Source: Tipula vernalis
Taxonomy: Eukaryota; Arthropoda; Insecta; Diptera; Tipulidae
NCBI GenBank assembly: GCA_958295665.1
Contig: OY282558.1
Location: forward strand, 181,700,015-181,764,014
Length of the DNA stretch: 64,000 bases
Direction of reading: 5' to 3'
The notes under the pieces were generated by a model. It did not search any database, was not told where the DNA came from, and was given only the letters and a program-made list of their open reading frames with translations. The position numbers and the translations under genes are program-made. Each line of letters opens with the position of its first letter. The stretch's first letter is position 1. Of this stretch, positions 11,480 through 23,345 are shown piece by piece.

Positions 11480-11771
11480 ATTCTCTCTATCCTTATTTGC
11501 TTTATTTTTAAAATATTAAAAAATATATTTTTACTTATTTAGAATTGTGTTTTTATTACATATAAAAATACTGCATCTTAATTTAAAACAATTTTGCAGT
11601 AAAATATAATTTCTAATATGTATGTATTTACGTTACTAAATTTATAAATAAAACGAAATATATTTTATTATTAATGTTTTGGCGGGCCAAATTAAACGAA
11701 ATTTGTTCTCAAAAGCAAAGGCCAAAATAAATTGAGGCGCGGGCCGCCAGTTGGACAGCTCTGATCTATTA

Positions 11772-12037
11772 GGTAGTTGCTTTCTTTATCCACATTCAGG
11801 CGTATAATTTGTATTACCACTACTTATAAATACGTATGTTCTTCACAGGCATTATTTTTGAAGAAAAATCGTAAACCTGACTCGAAAGTAAGAGCTTAAT
11901 TAGTTCGAAAAAGTGATTTCGATGCAAGTTTTGCATCAAACAGAATTGCGAGACTATTACTGACTATATGCAATTGCATCAAATTAAGCTGCTTTGTGTA
12001 TCACAAATTCTTTAATTGAAAATAAAAATGTAGATAT
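11772..12037. other. no gene recognised
   Basis: AT-rich non-coding DNA between the first hAT element and the retroposon at 12062. I see no structure in it. Confidence 0.4.
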
Positions 12038-12061
12038 CATTTAAAAAAATGTTCTTTCTTA

Positions 12062-12755
12062 TTGATTGATTGATTGCGATGTACGATCAAGCATTAAGCA
12101 AGTCTCCCGTATTATAAATGCGAATACCATACCACTATACCCAATGTTGCAACACGACACCATAACTCTCCCTTACCAAGGAAATATGTACCATCATACT
12201 CAGCTTTTTTCATGAAGCCAACATAGAGCAATATTTCACCCCGTAAAGGAAGGCGCCACATCGATAACCACATAAGTCTAATAGTTGTGATATCCGCCCC
12301 TGGCCAGGCCGCCGTCGTACACCTTTTTACATATAACAAGATCGAGGGATGGGAAAGGAATGTTAGCAACAAAGACTCAACCCGGTTCCAGACACCTAAG
12401 TAGTTGATAGTTAGTAAATTTGTTAGTAATATGTTTTTTTAGTAATTTATATAGCACAAGACAATACAATACAATTTAAAGTTCATCTACTGCTCCAACC
12501 TGTAAGAAAACAACAATGACAACACAAATTTCCTGGTGCCGCAAACTCTTTTTTCTGAAAAGCTGTAAACAACTATTATTATTCCCTCCACCATTTTTTC
12601 CATCGGCGGTTGTGAGGGAGGCGAGATTTTCGTTCCATCATCATGTTCCCATGCGGTCACCCAAATTTGTACTGTTTGTACTAACTGTAGGTAGAGTTGC
12701 TTGACGTTGTTGTTGAAATCGTTGCGTCTCTGCTGTCTCTGCTACTCGCCCCCCC
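12062..12755 (-). mobile_element. short retroposon, minus orientation, with long target duplication
   Basis: A 23-24-bp direct repeat flanks this stretch: 12038-12061 and 12755-12778, both containing ATTTAAAAAAATG followed by TTCTTTCTTA. Read on the minus strand, the insert begins with a run of G and ends in a short simple tail of repeated ATCA units (plus strand ATTGATTGATTG at 12061-12075). Long direct repeats plus a simple 3' tail indicate target-primed reverse transcription. No protein is recognisable, so it is either a non-autonomous LINE derivative or a SINE-like element. A shorter relative is at 14225-14410. Confidence 0.75.
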
Positions 12756-12778
12756 ATTTAAAAAAATGTTCTTTCTTA

Positions 12779-13538
12779 AGTAACAAAAACTACTAAAAGT
12801 AAACTCCTAGAAAATCTTTGGGGAAGGCAGGGAAGTTTATGTTAAAAAAATTTAACATTTTTGCTCCTTTATCTTATATAATGTTATGCAAAGCAGGATT
12901 AATGGTAATATACTTCTATGTACCATGTGAAAATGCATTACCAGATGTTGCATCTTCTTCTAGGTAAACACCTTCCATCCTACCAGGAAGGATTGCAGCT
13001 TAGCTTTTGTAATAAAAATTATAATATTTATAATGCAATAACCACCATGCTATAATCTAACATCAAAATGTTTTTCAATTCGATGCTATTTGAATCGTAT
13101 AATAATATTTTTAGATTCTGGTTTTAATTTAACTTTAATTATTTTCTGCACAGGCAGGGTGGGGAAGAAACAAGTATTTTTTAAAAAATACAAAAAATTT
13201 GACCTGTTTGATTTAAATCAACTGTTTGTCTTAACTTAATTTTGAATTAAATGATTGAAGTCTTGCTTTCCGATGTTGTTTTAAAATTATAAAAATTGTC
13301 TTTGTCAATTCGACAACTGGCTTCCCATTACTTATGTATTCCTCATGAGTAGAGTCCGGAAGTTTTAAGTAAATACAGATTTTGCCAAATATAGTTAATG
13401 CCAAATGAATTCCACTTAAAAAAAATGGCAAATGAATTTAGTCATTTTATTTCATTTTTTACCAAAAAGTATAATATAATAGGAGGTGGAAAGGAGCTTA
13501 TCGAAATATAAATAAACGTTGTTAAGCGATGGCGACAA
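12779..13538. other. no gene recognised
   Basis: AT-rich DNA. The short frames are not related to anything I recognise, and no repeat boundary is evident. Confidence 0.4.
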
Positions 13539-13589
13539 TTGCCTACATTTGAATATTTTAGAAAGAAGCAAAAGCGACAAATTAAAAAC

Positions 13590-14215
13590 AATTACGAAAT
13601 TATGGAATTTAAAGAGTTTAAAGAATTTGTAGAATTATTTAAATTTATAGAATTCATCGAATTTATAAAATTTGCAAAATTGAAAAAATTTATGAAATTT
13701 GAGTTGGTAGAATTTTTAGAACTCTGTCAGTTAAAACAATTGTTAGAACTTCGAATCTTTAAAATTTATAAAATTCATAAAATTTATAGAATTTAGAAAG
13801 TGTTTAGAATCTGTAAGATTTATAGAATTTAAGAAATTGATAGAATTGATAGAATTTAGAGAATTTATGGAATTTATAGAGTTTGTTGTGTTTACAGAAT
13901 CTATAGGATTTATAGAGTTTAAAGAACTTACTGATTTTTTAGGCTTTATAGAATTCATATAATTAATAGAATTCATAAAATTTTCCGAATTTATTGAACT
14001 TATAGAAATTATGGAATTTAAAAAAAGGTAAATTTGGGTTTGTCGAATTTATAGAAGATTTATAGACATACATGAAATAATTTTGAGAATTCATAGAATC
14101 TATAAAATATAAAGCATTTATAAAATTTATTAGATTTAATAAGAACTAAAGAATTTATTAATTTTGTAGAATCCAAAGAACTGTCTGAGAGAGAATTTTT
14201 AAAATTTAAAGAAAT
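13590..14215. repeat. degenerate 9-bp minisatellite (GAATTTATA type)
   Basis: About 620 bp are made of imperfect tandem units close to TAGAATTTA or GAATTTATA, with AAAGAATTT and AGAATTCAT variants. Because the unit is a multiple of three, the + strand reads as runs of E, F, I and K and the minus strand as S-I-N/L-N repeats, giving spurious open frames on both strands (13539-13796 and 13743-13976). Divergence between units is high, so the array is old. Confidence 0.85.
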
Positions 14216-14224
14216 TTTAATTGA

Positions 14225-14410
14225 TTTTGATAGATTGATTTAGTCGGTACGATCAAGTCTAGGAGATTAAAGGAAAGGTATATTAGTAACAAAGAATTAA
14301 CCCTGTTTCAGACACCTAAGTAGTTGATATTTAGTAAATTTGTTAGTAATAAATATAGTAAAATAAGGTAGCACAGAACAACATAATTTCTAACTACAAG
14401 TTCAATTTCG
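14225..14410 (-). repeat. deleted relative of the 12062 retroposon
   Basis: It shares ACACCTAAGTAGTTGAT, GTAAATTTGTTAGTAAT and the GATTGATTTAG/ACGATCAAG end with 12062-12490, but lacks the roughly 250-bp middle block (12100-12350). This shows the family has internally deleted members. It follows directly after the 9-bp minisatellite. Confidence 0.65.
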
Positions 14411-15084
14411 GCTTCTCAGTGTCTCTTGAGACCAGTTCCAACTAAACGAAACAATTTGAATCTTAAATAAAAATTTAGATTTAATAATGCTACCTTCCTT
14501 CTATTAACCTGATAAAATATTTAAGTTAAATTAGAATTTAATTCCTGATATAAATTGTAAATTAGTATAAGTAGTAGTATATATAGGTTACCTCTAACCC
14601 TTACAACTAAACAAGCAATTTTGAATTAAGATTAAAAATGTAAAGTTAATAGTTTAAACCCGCCTCAACTCATTCCGGTAGCTCTCAGCACCGTCAAGCG
14701 CTGACAATGTTTATTTCACCGCACGCAAGCGTTGATTTATTTATTTGGTGATCAATTCATTAAGCTATTTAGAAAAAGCGGAGCTGAGAAAACAATTTAG
14801 CAGTGTAAAATTATAATGACGTTTAATTTCAACTTTATTTTTATTGTTGCGCTACCCTGTGTATGTATTTTTAAGTCTAAATTTCTTTTTTATTAATTTC
14901 CTTTCTTTTTAAATTTTGTATCGGTTACAAATAAAAATTAAAAATTAAATGTCAAAAAGCGGTATTGATGTATATAATAACTCACAGCGCTGACTAAAAG
15001 CGCTATTCTGTGTAAAAAACGCTACCGATTGCACCCAAAGACTCGTCGGCGACCCGTTAAGTATTCGTTAGGTTAAGTATTCGT
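14411..15084. other. no gene recognised
   Basis: Non-coding DNA. A CGGTAGC motif near 14670 and its complement near 15025 are too short to call an element. Nothing else is visible. Confidence 0.4.
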
Positions 15085-15930
15085 CTAAGTAAACGTTACT
15101 TCTAAGTATTTGAAATTTTCAGCTCGATCAGCTTCGATATCATTTATTATAAAAGATGTTAAATTAAATGGAGTTTTATGCGGTGATTCAAGTAAAATGT
15201 TCATGCCATTTTCCATGTTATTAATTATTATAGAAGTATAACATACAACAATCTTATACGATTTAAGAAATTCCTTAAACGGGTGTTTAATAAGACTTTT
15301 ATCACCGCTTTTAAAAACTGACACAACTTTAGCAATTTTTGAAAGATTGGAATATACACCAGTTTCAAAAATATTGTATGATTAATAATTTTAGCAAGGA
15401 TCTCTGAGAAAAAGGAAGCGTTACGCTTCAAACCCAGATCAATGTTATCTGACCTACAATCCTTACTATTATTTAAAAGGCAAATAATATGAAAGACTTT
15501 TACAGCAGCAGTGGCGGACAAAAACTTATCGTATTAACGATTAAACGTAACTTATTACATTTATGAATATTTTTATCACTCCCAATTGCCTCGCCTAGTG
15601 AAATTCCTATATTGACAAAATAATCATTAAATAGGTTCACTATATCACAAGTATTATTAAATGCATCACCATTAATTGTGATAGCTTCAATATTAGATTT
15701 AGAAATATTTCTATTTCAAAACTAATTTATACTTTTCCATTAGGTGTTCTGAGTTCTGACTAATATTGCTAAAAATATCTGTATAATATTGCTTCTTCGC
15801 AAAATACTTCTCAGATCATATTTTTTATTGAAATTGTAAAGTTGAGTTCCGACTTTCCAAATTAGATCTGTTTTGTATTTCTTTAAAATTCGGTTGCGCC
15901 TAATGAGCTCCAACAAATTATATGTCATTC
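15085..15930 (-). pseudogene. non-LTR reverse transcriptase relic (Jockey-like)
   Basis: On the minus strand the pieces run from a pre-RT linker (15928-15740) through an RT finger region (SDNIDLGLKRNASFFSEILA near 15450, then VFKSGDKSLIKHP near 15310) to a fragment ending AENFKYL near 15100, the thumb-proximal FKYLG motif. The catalytic FADD region and most of the palm are missing, so there is a large internal deletion besides frame changes. It is a short dead fragment. No tail or target duplication was found. Confidence 0.65.
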
Positions 15931-18137
15931 AAGAATTATTCTTCTTAGTTATAATACTGTTCGTCGTTGCATCATAATAGTTGTACGTAAAATTGGTTTT
16001 TGAATGGATGGAATCATATATCAATTGTATCGCATCTACTGATAGTTCACTTTCACCACAAATGTTTCAAGTTGTGTTTTGGTTAACTTTATTCCTTCTA
16101 TTAGCATAGCATTGACGAATGTGTTGGAGCATTTTGAGAATTTGTGTTAAATTGAAAAATGCTTCGTCAACCTTGCAGGCACTGTCTATAGTCTGGAGTC
16201 TATAGTCAATTCAATATAAAATGAACTTTTTACTTTTAGTTTTAATAATCTTTTACTTTACTTCGTTTATTGTTTATTAATTTGAGTGAAATTTATAGAA
16301 TTACAGGGTGCCTTATTTAGGTAATTCCTATTTGAATGGAGAAATAGAGTTTATTGTGTAATATTAAGTCGAACAAACGAAAAAAAAATTCAAACGAATT
16401 GGTTTGTTTACGTTTTTACAATTGCAAGAAAGACCAACTAAATACTATTTTCCATACATCCGACCCTCTCCAACGGTCCACGCTTGAAACAGAAGACCCT
16501 ATATGGGGGAATAATCTGTTTACAGTTTTCGCAATACATCAAATACAAACAAATTTTGAGAAACACAAGGTTTCGTCTCATTTAGTATGTGTGTAAGTAT
16601 GCATTAATAAATTTATTTACATATTGTATGTAATTTAATTTAATTACAAGACTAAAATATTAACAAGAACGGAATACTTATCTGATTTATACATTTTGTA
16701 AACGAGACAAAATAAAAATGGTCTACATTTAAAACATTGCAAATCGAATCCATTTCTGTTTTTTTCCCTGTTTTTTTTTTAACTTTATCACGGCACAAGA
16801 TTATTTGGTATACTTTTCACCATTTTCACTTTACAATTTTTTATTAAGATCACTTTTTATTTATTTATTTATTCAAACACACCCAAAGAAGATATTTATT
16901 ATATAATTTAATTTACCCCAATTACCATGGACACAAGCTGCACTTTAGATTCACTGAGTTTACATCTATTAAAGTTTAATTTACGCGGAAAGACAAAAAA
17001 CACGTCTTTCTCGTTCAAGCGTTCATCGCGGTGCTTTGCCATGTTGTGACGTTGTGTTATTGAGAAACAAAAATTCCTAGAAACAAAAGGATGATGGGAT
17101 TATAAAAATATTCTAATAATTTTTTCCTTCTAAGCCTACTATTATAACCACATTTGCAATTAACATTAAATATTCCTTTGTAATGTAAAAGTTACAGTGA
17201 AAGTTTGGTGCATCAATTTTGTGGACCGGTGTAATAGTTGGAAAATGGGTTAGCGATTAGCGAATAGCGATCACAATACAGATACACCGATAATGATACA
17301 GCCGGTTCCCAAATTATTAGGCCAAATAATCATGTAAAAAGTCAAATATTGTTTCAAAATATTATTGGTGATAAAGAAATGTGTAACTTAACAGATTTGA
17401 CTGTAGTCTTTTTCGGTAATCATTTCAAGATTTTCTAAAACTCTTAAAAATTTAAAGAAATTTCAAATTCAAAATCCCTAGTTTCCACCTCTATTTTAAA
17501 AATTACTAAATGATTTTAGTTTAGTTTAGTTTTCTGAAGCAACTATAGTCTTTTGGAATGATGTTGAACTTTTAAAAATTCGGATTTCGATGTAATAAAT
17601 CAAATTAAGTTGTGCCAGTTTAGTAGTTTGACTGTACTGAAAAAATCAGAATTAACAAAATTTTTATTTTTTTTTTAATATTGTTTTAAAAAGGCGCTTT
17701 ATACAATTCGAATTTGAACGATGTTTATATTTTATACAGGTCATAACATGGATTTTCCAAACTAAATTAAAATTTAATAATATGTGTAGTGATAAAACTA
17801 AAGTCAGATTTTAAATTTTAAAAATTTTGTAAAATTCCTAATATTTTAAACATAGTACATTCAATTATTAAGAATTTTGACAAATACAGGTTATAAATTA
17901 ACAACATATTTGGAAGCAATTCTTTGGCAAACCTCAAGAGTTTCGGATACAAAAATGGTTGAAATATTGAATTGTTTGAACTTTTTGAGAATTTATATCT
18001 CAATCGTCTTTATTGTCCTATCAAAATGAATATAGTATAAATATTTTGTAATGTCGAGTCTATTTAAATTTTGATATACTGTAGATGTATTTTGTCTTAA
18101 TTTGCATCTATAAAACATCAGTGTAATCTATGGATAA
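15931..18137. other. no gene recognised
   Basis: About 2.2 kb of AT-rich DNA. One 80-codon frame at 16354-16596 has no recognisable motif and is likely chance. I found no repeat boundary or RNA gene. Confidence 0.45.
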
Positions 18138-18869
18138 TATGCGGATGTCGTTTTATGCAAACTTTGTGACCTACAATTTTGCTATGAGTGTTGTGGAATT
18201 GACCGCGCCGCTATTAACTCCATGAAAAAGTTTGCGAATTTATGTTACTTCTGCAATAGCTGTAAAATTTGATTCGTAAATAAGGATATGAGAAAGCTCT
18301 TAAAAAAAATTGACGTGATTGTTAACAGAGCTGCCGAAAAATTGAACTTAAAAAATATTGAAACGGAGATTGCTGAAAACCGCAAATTAATCAATGCCTT
18401 GCTGGATAAAAATACTGTTGATATTGCTAATAAACCATTATCTGTAGTAGTAGCTGAGACAGTGTCCAATCCCATTAGCTATACTTCGCCAGGACTAACA
18501 CAGGAAGTCATGGGTACTGGCACCACACAGATCAACTCGATTAGAACTGTACCTCTGCCGAACAAAAAAATTTTATATATTAGTCGTTTTGATCCATCTG
18601 TCACTTCTGATCGAATTGTGGAGTACATTTGTGACAAACTGCAGGACTGTTCATCAGAGGACGTTGAATGTAAATTGTTACTATCCAAGGATCGTGTTAT
18701 CGATAACTCACTAATATTCATCTCATTTAAAATTGGATTGAAGGAAACCCATTACAATATGCTGAATAATTCTGAGGCTTGGCCACTTGGGGTAATAATT
18801 CGGCCATTTACCAGCTATCCACGTGTGGCAAAAAACCGGACTGGGGTAACATTCTCAACCAAACAATAA
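18138..18869 (+). pseudogene. LINE ORF1 (PHD-like zinc finger plus gag-like domain)
   Basis: The frame open from 18138 has paired cysteines in the pattern CKLCD...CYECCG...CYFCNSC (18156-18265), like the PHD-type finger at the start of many arthropod LINE ORF1 proteins. A single TGA at 18270-18272 then interrupts the frame, after which 193 codons continue from 18288. The second part has a heptad-like helical stretch, then ILYISRFDPSVTSDRI and WPLGVIIRPF, the RNA-binding-like fold of this ORF1 class. Its role would be nucleic-acid chaperone in the retrotransposition particle. Confidence 0.75.
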
Positions 18870-18999
18870 CATCTGCGCCTGCCAGCACACCATCTTTTAA
18901 GCCTCTCAACTGCGGAACAAATTCCCAGCCTAATTCTTTCTTAAATATAATATATTACCACAATTTGATCGGCATTTGAACTAAATCTATGTCTCTATA

Positions 19000-19841
19000 T
19001 CTGTGAATTTTGGAGGAGAATTACGACGTTATTTGCATCACGGAAACGTGGTTGACTGCCCATTACAGAACAGAGGAGTATTTTCCACCAACTTATGCAG
19101 TTTATCGGAGAGACAGGCATCTACAGCAGGACACTTATGCCGTGGGGGGTGATATTATAATAGCCGGTCTCTAACAAATATTCATCTATGCCGATAACGT
19201 TAACCAACTGTGGTACTGAAGTTGTTGCTGTGCGCTTACGGTTTCATTCATACTCGCTGATCATTTGTGTCACATATATACCATGTCATTCAAGCGTCGC
19301 GGTTTATGATATGTTTTTGAACACCGTGAAACTTAATATTACTGCACTTCTTCAACCTGAGGACCATTTATTTATCTTTGGTGATTTTAACTTGCCAGGT
19401 ATTGTATGGGAGTATATGGATAACAATTTAACTTCAATAAACATGAACGATGATGTGGAAAAGTTGATATCTGAAATATTTTCGTTGGGACTGAAACAAT
19501 GTATCAATGTGAAGAATTGCAGTAATAACGTGTTAGACCTAGCCTTTGTGCCAATTGATCATGAGATGACCGTCACAACCTGTGATGATTTAGCTGGATC
19601 TTCAAGTATTCATCATTTGCCGCTGAATATTTCAGTCTTGTTTGAATACAGTGAATTAATCGAAAATAATACCGACTCTGTCATCTATCACTTTAAAATG
19701 GGTGATTATGTTTCTTTAAGTGCATTTCTTGGTGGGTATAATTGGTCTTCATTTTATAATAGTAATAATATAGACGATATGTTGAACGAATTTTATAATA
19801 TTGTTCAAATAGGCTTGAAACATTCATTCCTAGATTGGTAG
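19000..19841 (+). pseudogene. LINE apurinic-type endonuclease relic
   Basis: Around 19030 a broken frame reads like VICITETWLTAHY (catalytic Glu). From 19188 the frame continues through FGDFNLPGIVW near 19380 (catalytic Asp and Asn) to a degenerate C-terminal site SSIHHLPL near 19605, where SDH is expected, so the key Asp is lost. The enzyme would nick target DNA. It is separated from the RT by a further stop at 19839. Confidence 0.75.
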
Positions 19842-20006
19842 TTTCAGGCGCCAAGAAGGAACCGTGGTATAACAATGAATCGATAAATTTTAAAAATAGA
19901 AATGATAAGGCTCATAAACTTTATAAACTACCTCCGAATACAGTAAATTAAAACTCATTTAAGTTTTTACGTAAAAAGTATATATTTCTTAACCGATTTA
20001 TTTACA

Positions 20007-21163
20007 GTGGAATCACAAATTAAATCGAAACCTAATCACTTTTGGCATTTTGTTAACTATAAAAGAAAATCTGATGGTTACCCTTCCACAATGTATTTGA
20101 AAGACCGATTCTGTGATAACATTCTAGATAAGGTTAATTTGTTTAATGATTTCTTTGAGAGCGTTTATAATCCAGATTCAGGTTCTAATCTCTGCAGCTT
20201 GAATAATGTCACGAGTAATAAGAAATTTTCAATGTTTCGTTTGGAAATTGATACAATCTTATCGGAATTGTCAAATCTTGAAATTAACCTTAATGCCGGC
20301 TTTGATTCGTTACCGCCTTTATTTTTAAAATTGACCGGTAACGCAATTGCCGCTCCGGTTTGCTTTCTATTTAATAGAAGTCTAAGAGAGGGATATTTCC
20401 CCACTCTTTGGAAGCAATCGCTTATTAAACCTATTTTCAAATCCGGGATTCGTGGTAATATTGAGAACTATAGGGGTATTTGTATAATTTCAGTCTTACC
20501 CAAGTTGTTTGAGAAACTTGTTAAAGATCAATTATTCTTTCACGTGAAAACTTTTATCTCTCCTAAACAGCATGGTTTCTTTCCAGGCAGATCAACTGTT
20601 ACTAATTTACTCTTGCTTACAAATTATGTCTCTAATGCCTTACATAGAGATAAAATGGTGTAGGTTGTGTACACTGATTTCTGTAAGGCCTTTGATAAGA
20701 TTGATCATGACTTGCTGTTGAAGAAACTTGATTCCTTGCATTGTAGTTTTCTCCCACTGGACTGGATCAGATCTTATCTTGATTCCAGAACTCAGATAGT
20801 TAAGATTGGTGGTTTCACATCCAGAGTTATTAATGTCACTTCGGGAGTGCCTCAAGGTAGTCATTTGGGTCGTATGCTTTTATACTATTCATCAATGACG
20901 TAGTGAATTGTTTGAGTTATTCCGACATCCTCATCTATACGAACGACATTAAAATTTTTAAAACCATTTCATGCACCAATGACGCAAGAGACTTCCAATC
21001 TGACTTAAATAATTTCAGTATGTGGTGCACAGCTCAGAATTTGACCCTAAACATTTCCAAATTTAAAACAATCCGTTTTACCCGTGCAATCACGCCCGCT
21101 AATTTTGATTTTTTCCTGGATGGCTGTATTATTGATAATGTTGATATTAAACAGATAATTTGA
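20007..21163 (+). pseudogene. LINE reverse transcriptase relic
   Basis: Visible in order: NHFWHFVNYKR linker, AGFDSLPPLFLK, SLIKPIFKSG with NIENYRGICIISVLPKLFEK, a stop at 20661, VVYTDFCKAFDKIDHDLL (first catalytic Asp) near 20670, SGVPQGSHLGRMLLYY near 20845, then a frame change and SDILIYTNDIKIF near 20925, where the usual FADD catalytic box reads YTND. The last Asp pair is therefore damaged. The frame ends at 21163. Confidence 0.85.
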
Positions 21164-21170
21164 TGTTAAA

Positions 21171-23296
21171 TAAGTTAGTTTACCAATAAATAGCGTGTCA
21201 AATTTAAATTTATGCGTAGAAAAATGTCGGCTCTCGATAGCAGCTATCAGAAGCGAAAAAAAACACAGCTATTATTATCTAACAAAATATGAACTGACTA
21301 TAAAAAATGTAAATACAAACTACTTTAGAAAATTTCCATTCATCTAGAGTCCTGAAAAATATTATTTTGTTATTAATTGATCCCATTTTATTGATATCAA
21401 TAAACTAGATGGATTCGGGTCCCGAGACCCACTAAACTTAAAGTGGTGTGTAACCGAACGCATACATAAATGTACATACATCGTTGAGAAATTAAAATTT
21501 TTGGCCTTTCTTAGTCTCAACTAAACTTCGCCAATAATAAACATGAATTTGTCCTGGTGAATTTGATTTGTTTTCAGTACGAATTGGGCCCGAAACGTCA
21601 AGCTTTTGGAAACTGAAATAAAACCGAGCAAAATTTATTCATTTTAAAGAAGTTTAAGAAGGGCTTACGTCCCGGAATTTCCCGGGAATGTTATGAATAT
21701 TTCCTAGGGATGCAAAATCCAATTTCAAGACTCCTCGATTATGAAGAAGATGTCGTTTATTAACTTCATAAAGACTCGTTATAGAGTTAGAAGTACTTTA
21801 GAAGGTACACTTGAATGGTTCCTTAGTAAAAAAAAGCGCTTCGGGAACTGAAATCGATGCGATGAAGCGATGAAGAACTATCGAGCAATGTCGTCAGCTA
21901 CAAAATATTAAACCGCTAAAGGTACATTCAGATGCGTTAGGAAATTAAGAATTCCCAAAGCAGAAGTGCCAAAACTTCTAAACGAAAAATTAGTCATTAG
22001 TCAAAATAAAGATGTTGCCTTATTAATACAATTCCTCCAAGATCCAGATTTGGGGCAAAGGAAATTATGAAAGATACATTTGGGATGAGCTCAAAATCCG
22101 AAATGGCCTATTTTGAAAAACAATGTTGCACGGGTTATATGTCGTAGAACTGTTGGAAGCAGCTAAGAAAATAGAAGTCACTCAAATGACGAGCTGGACA
22201 TATGTAGACTATCTACAGAATTAAACCAAACTATTGTACAGTATGTGTACCAAAAACCCTGGCACAAGGAAACATATTTTTAATTCCTTAATCAAGATAC
22301 GAAATTTGATTCAGGAATGGAAAAAATGGAGAAAATCACAATCTCGTTTCCACCGAATGTAAAAAGAAAGAAACGAGCAGGCCCTAGCGACCCCTTGATC
22401 TACGGACGTAGGAAATCTTAAGCATTTACCTTCAACAAAAAACAAAATGTTCAGTCGAATATAACCGTGCAGCATGTCAATGTAAAGGTCTGGAAGAATT
22501 CAATTTTTAATGATACTTTAGTTACAAAACTTAAAGTTATGACTTTGTTAATTGTTGGCAAGTTTAATGTTTGCTCAAACCCCTTAACTACTTAGAATGA
22601 GTGCCGCTACGAAGCTCCTGATTTGAGAGTCCTGGGTTAATCAAGATACCACTCTCCAAAAGTATAAAAAATCACCACAGCGAGGTGAAAATATTGGTTT
22701 TTACTGCTCTGAGGAATTGGTTATTTATTAGTGTACCTTATCTTATTTGTTTTAATACTAAAATTTGTGTAAGCCTGATAAGCAGATAGAAATTCAAACA
22801 GCCAATCTCTCGGGTTTGCTTCAAATTTTCAATCGACATGTGATTGATACGTATAGGCATTATAGTAGCACATGAAAGATGCTACAAACCTTCGTTTGTT
22901 TATGAGATATCGCACATATTAGATGTTAATTGTGAGCTTACCAATCGACCATAATGAAATGCAACTCTTTAGGAGTCGTAAATACCTTTCTGCATGGTTA
23001 TGAATATTTAGTAGTTATTTATATTTGTTAGGTGGACCGGTAACTTACCTTTAGAACTTATTCATTTGACATACAGAAATTTTTTTTTGACATAAATTTC
23101 TCAACCAAAGATTAAACTTATTCAAAATTGAATGCAAACTGATTCTCACTTATGTAATTTTATATTATAGAAACTAAAATTCCACCCCACCTTTAATTTT
23201 CAATATCAGAAAATAATTAAAAATCCTGCAAGAATTCAAAATTGACATTTCATTTGGATTTTTTTCTTATATGTATTTGGATGGAATAATAGTTAT
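21171..23296. other. no gene recognised
   Basis: About 2.1 kb without a convincing frame. 21800-22450 has slightly higher GC and short broken frames that could be an old transposable-element gag, but I cannot identify it. Confidence 0.4.
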
Positions 23297-23345
23297 TTAT
23301 GGTACTAGTGAGCAAAACGAGATATTATCCATGAGGGATAAGTTT
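23270..23345. repeat. terminal-repeat-like sequence shared with 41096-41245
   Basis: ATGGTACTAGTGAGCAAAAC and the following GAGATATTATCC here are found inverted at about 41190-41241, including about 10 bp of flank (AATAGTTATTT). It lies directly beyond the C-terminal piece of the MULE-like transposase relic, so it may be that element's terminal inverted repeat. Confidence 0.6.

Larger units (their letters stand above)
1044..11763 (-). mobile_element. hAT DNA transposon carrying nested insertions
   Basis: The left end reads CAGCGCTGTCCAAC and the right end, read on the minus strand, CAGAGCTGTCCAAC: matching terminal inverted repeats with the CAG start common in hAT elements. The flanks carry an exact 8-bp duplication, ATCTATTA, at 1036-1043 and 11764-11771, the length expected of hAT transposases. 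Shared subterminal GCGGGCC motifs follow both ends. The decayed transposase lies on the minus strand at 1342-2956. Removing the retrotransposon at 3179-10718 leaves about 3.2 kb, a normal size for this family. So the original element was short and was inflated by later insertions. Confidence 0.9.
18138..21170 (+). mobile_element. decayed Jockey-type non-LTR retrotransposon
   Basis: ORF1 (18138-18869), endonuclease (about 19000-19841) and reverse transcriptase (about 20007-21163) lie in the canonical order on the + strand. The copy ends abruptly after the palm/thumb region, with no 3' untranslated region or A-tail, so its 3' end is deleted. Stops and frame changes occur throughout, making it the most decayed of the larger LINEs here. 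Confidence 0.85.

Noticed and set aside
13539..13976. Repetitive protein genes on both strands
   Set aside because: Both frames are by-products of a 9-bp tandem repeat.
14668..15030. DNA transposon with CGGTAGC ends
   Set aside because: The inverted match is only about seven bases and the flanking ATT match could be chance.
16354..16596. 80-codon frame as a small gene or exon
   Set aside because: No recognisable motif and no convincing splice borders.
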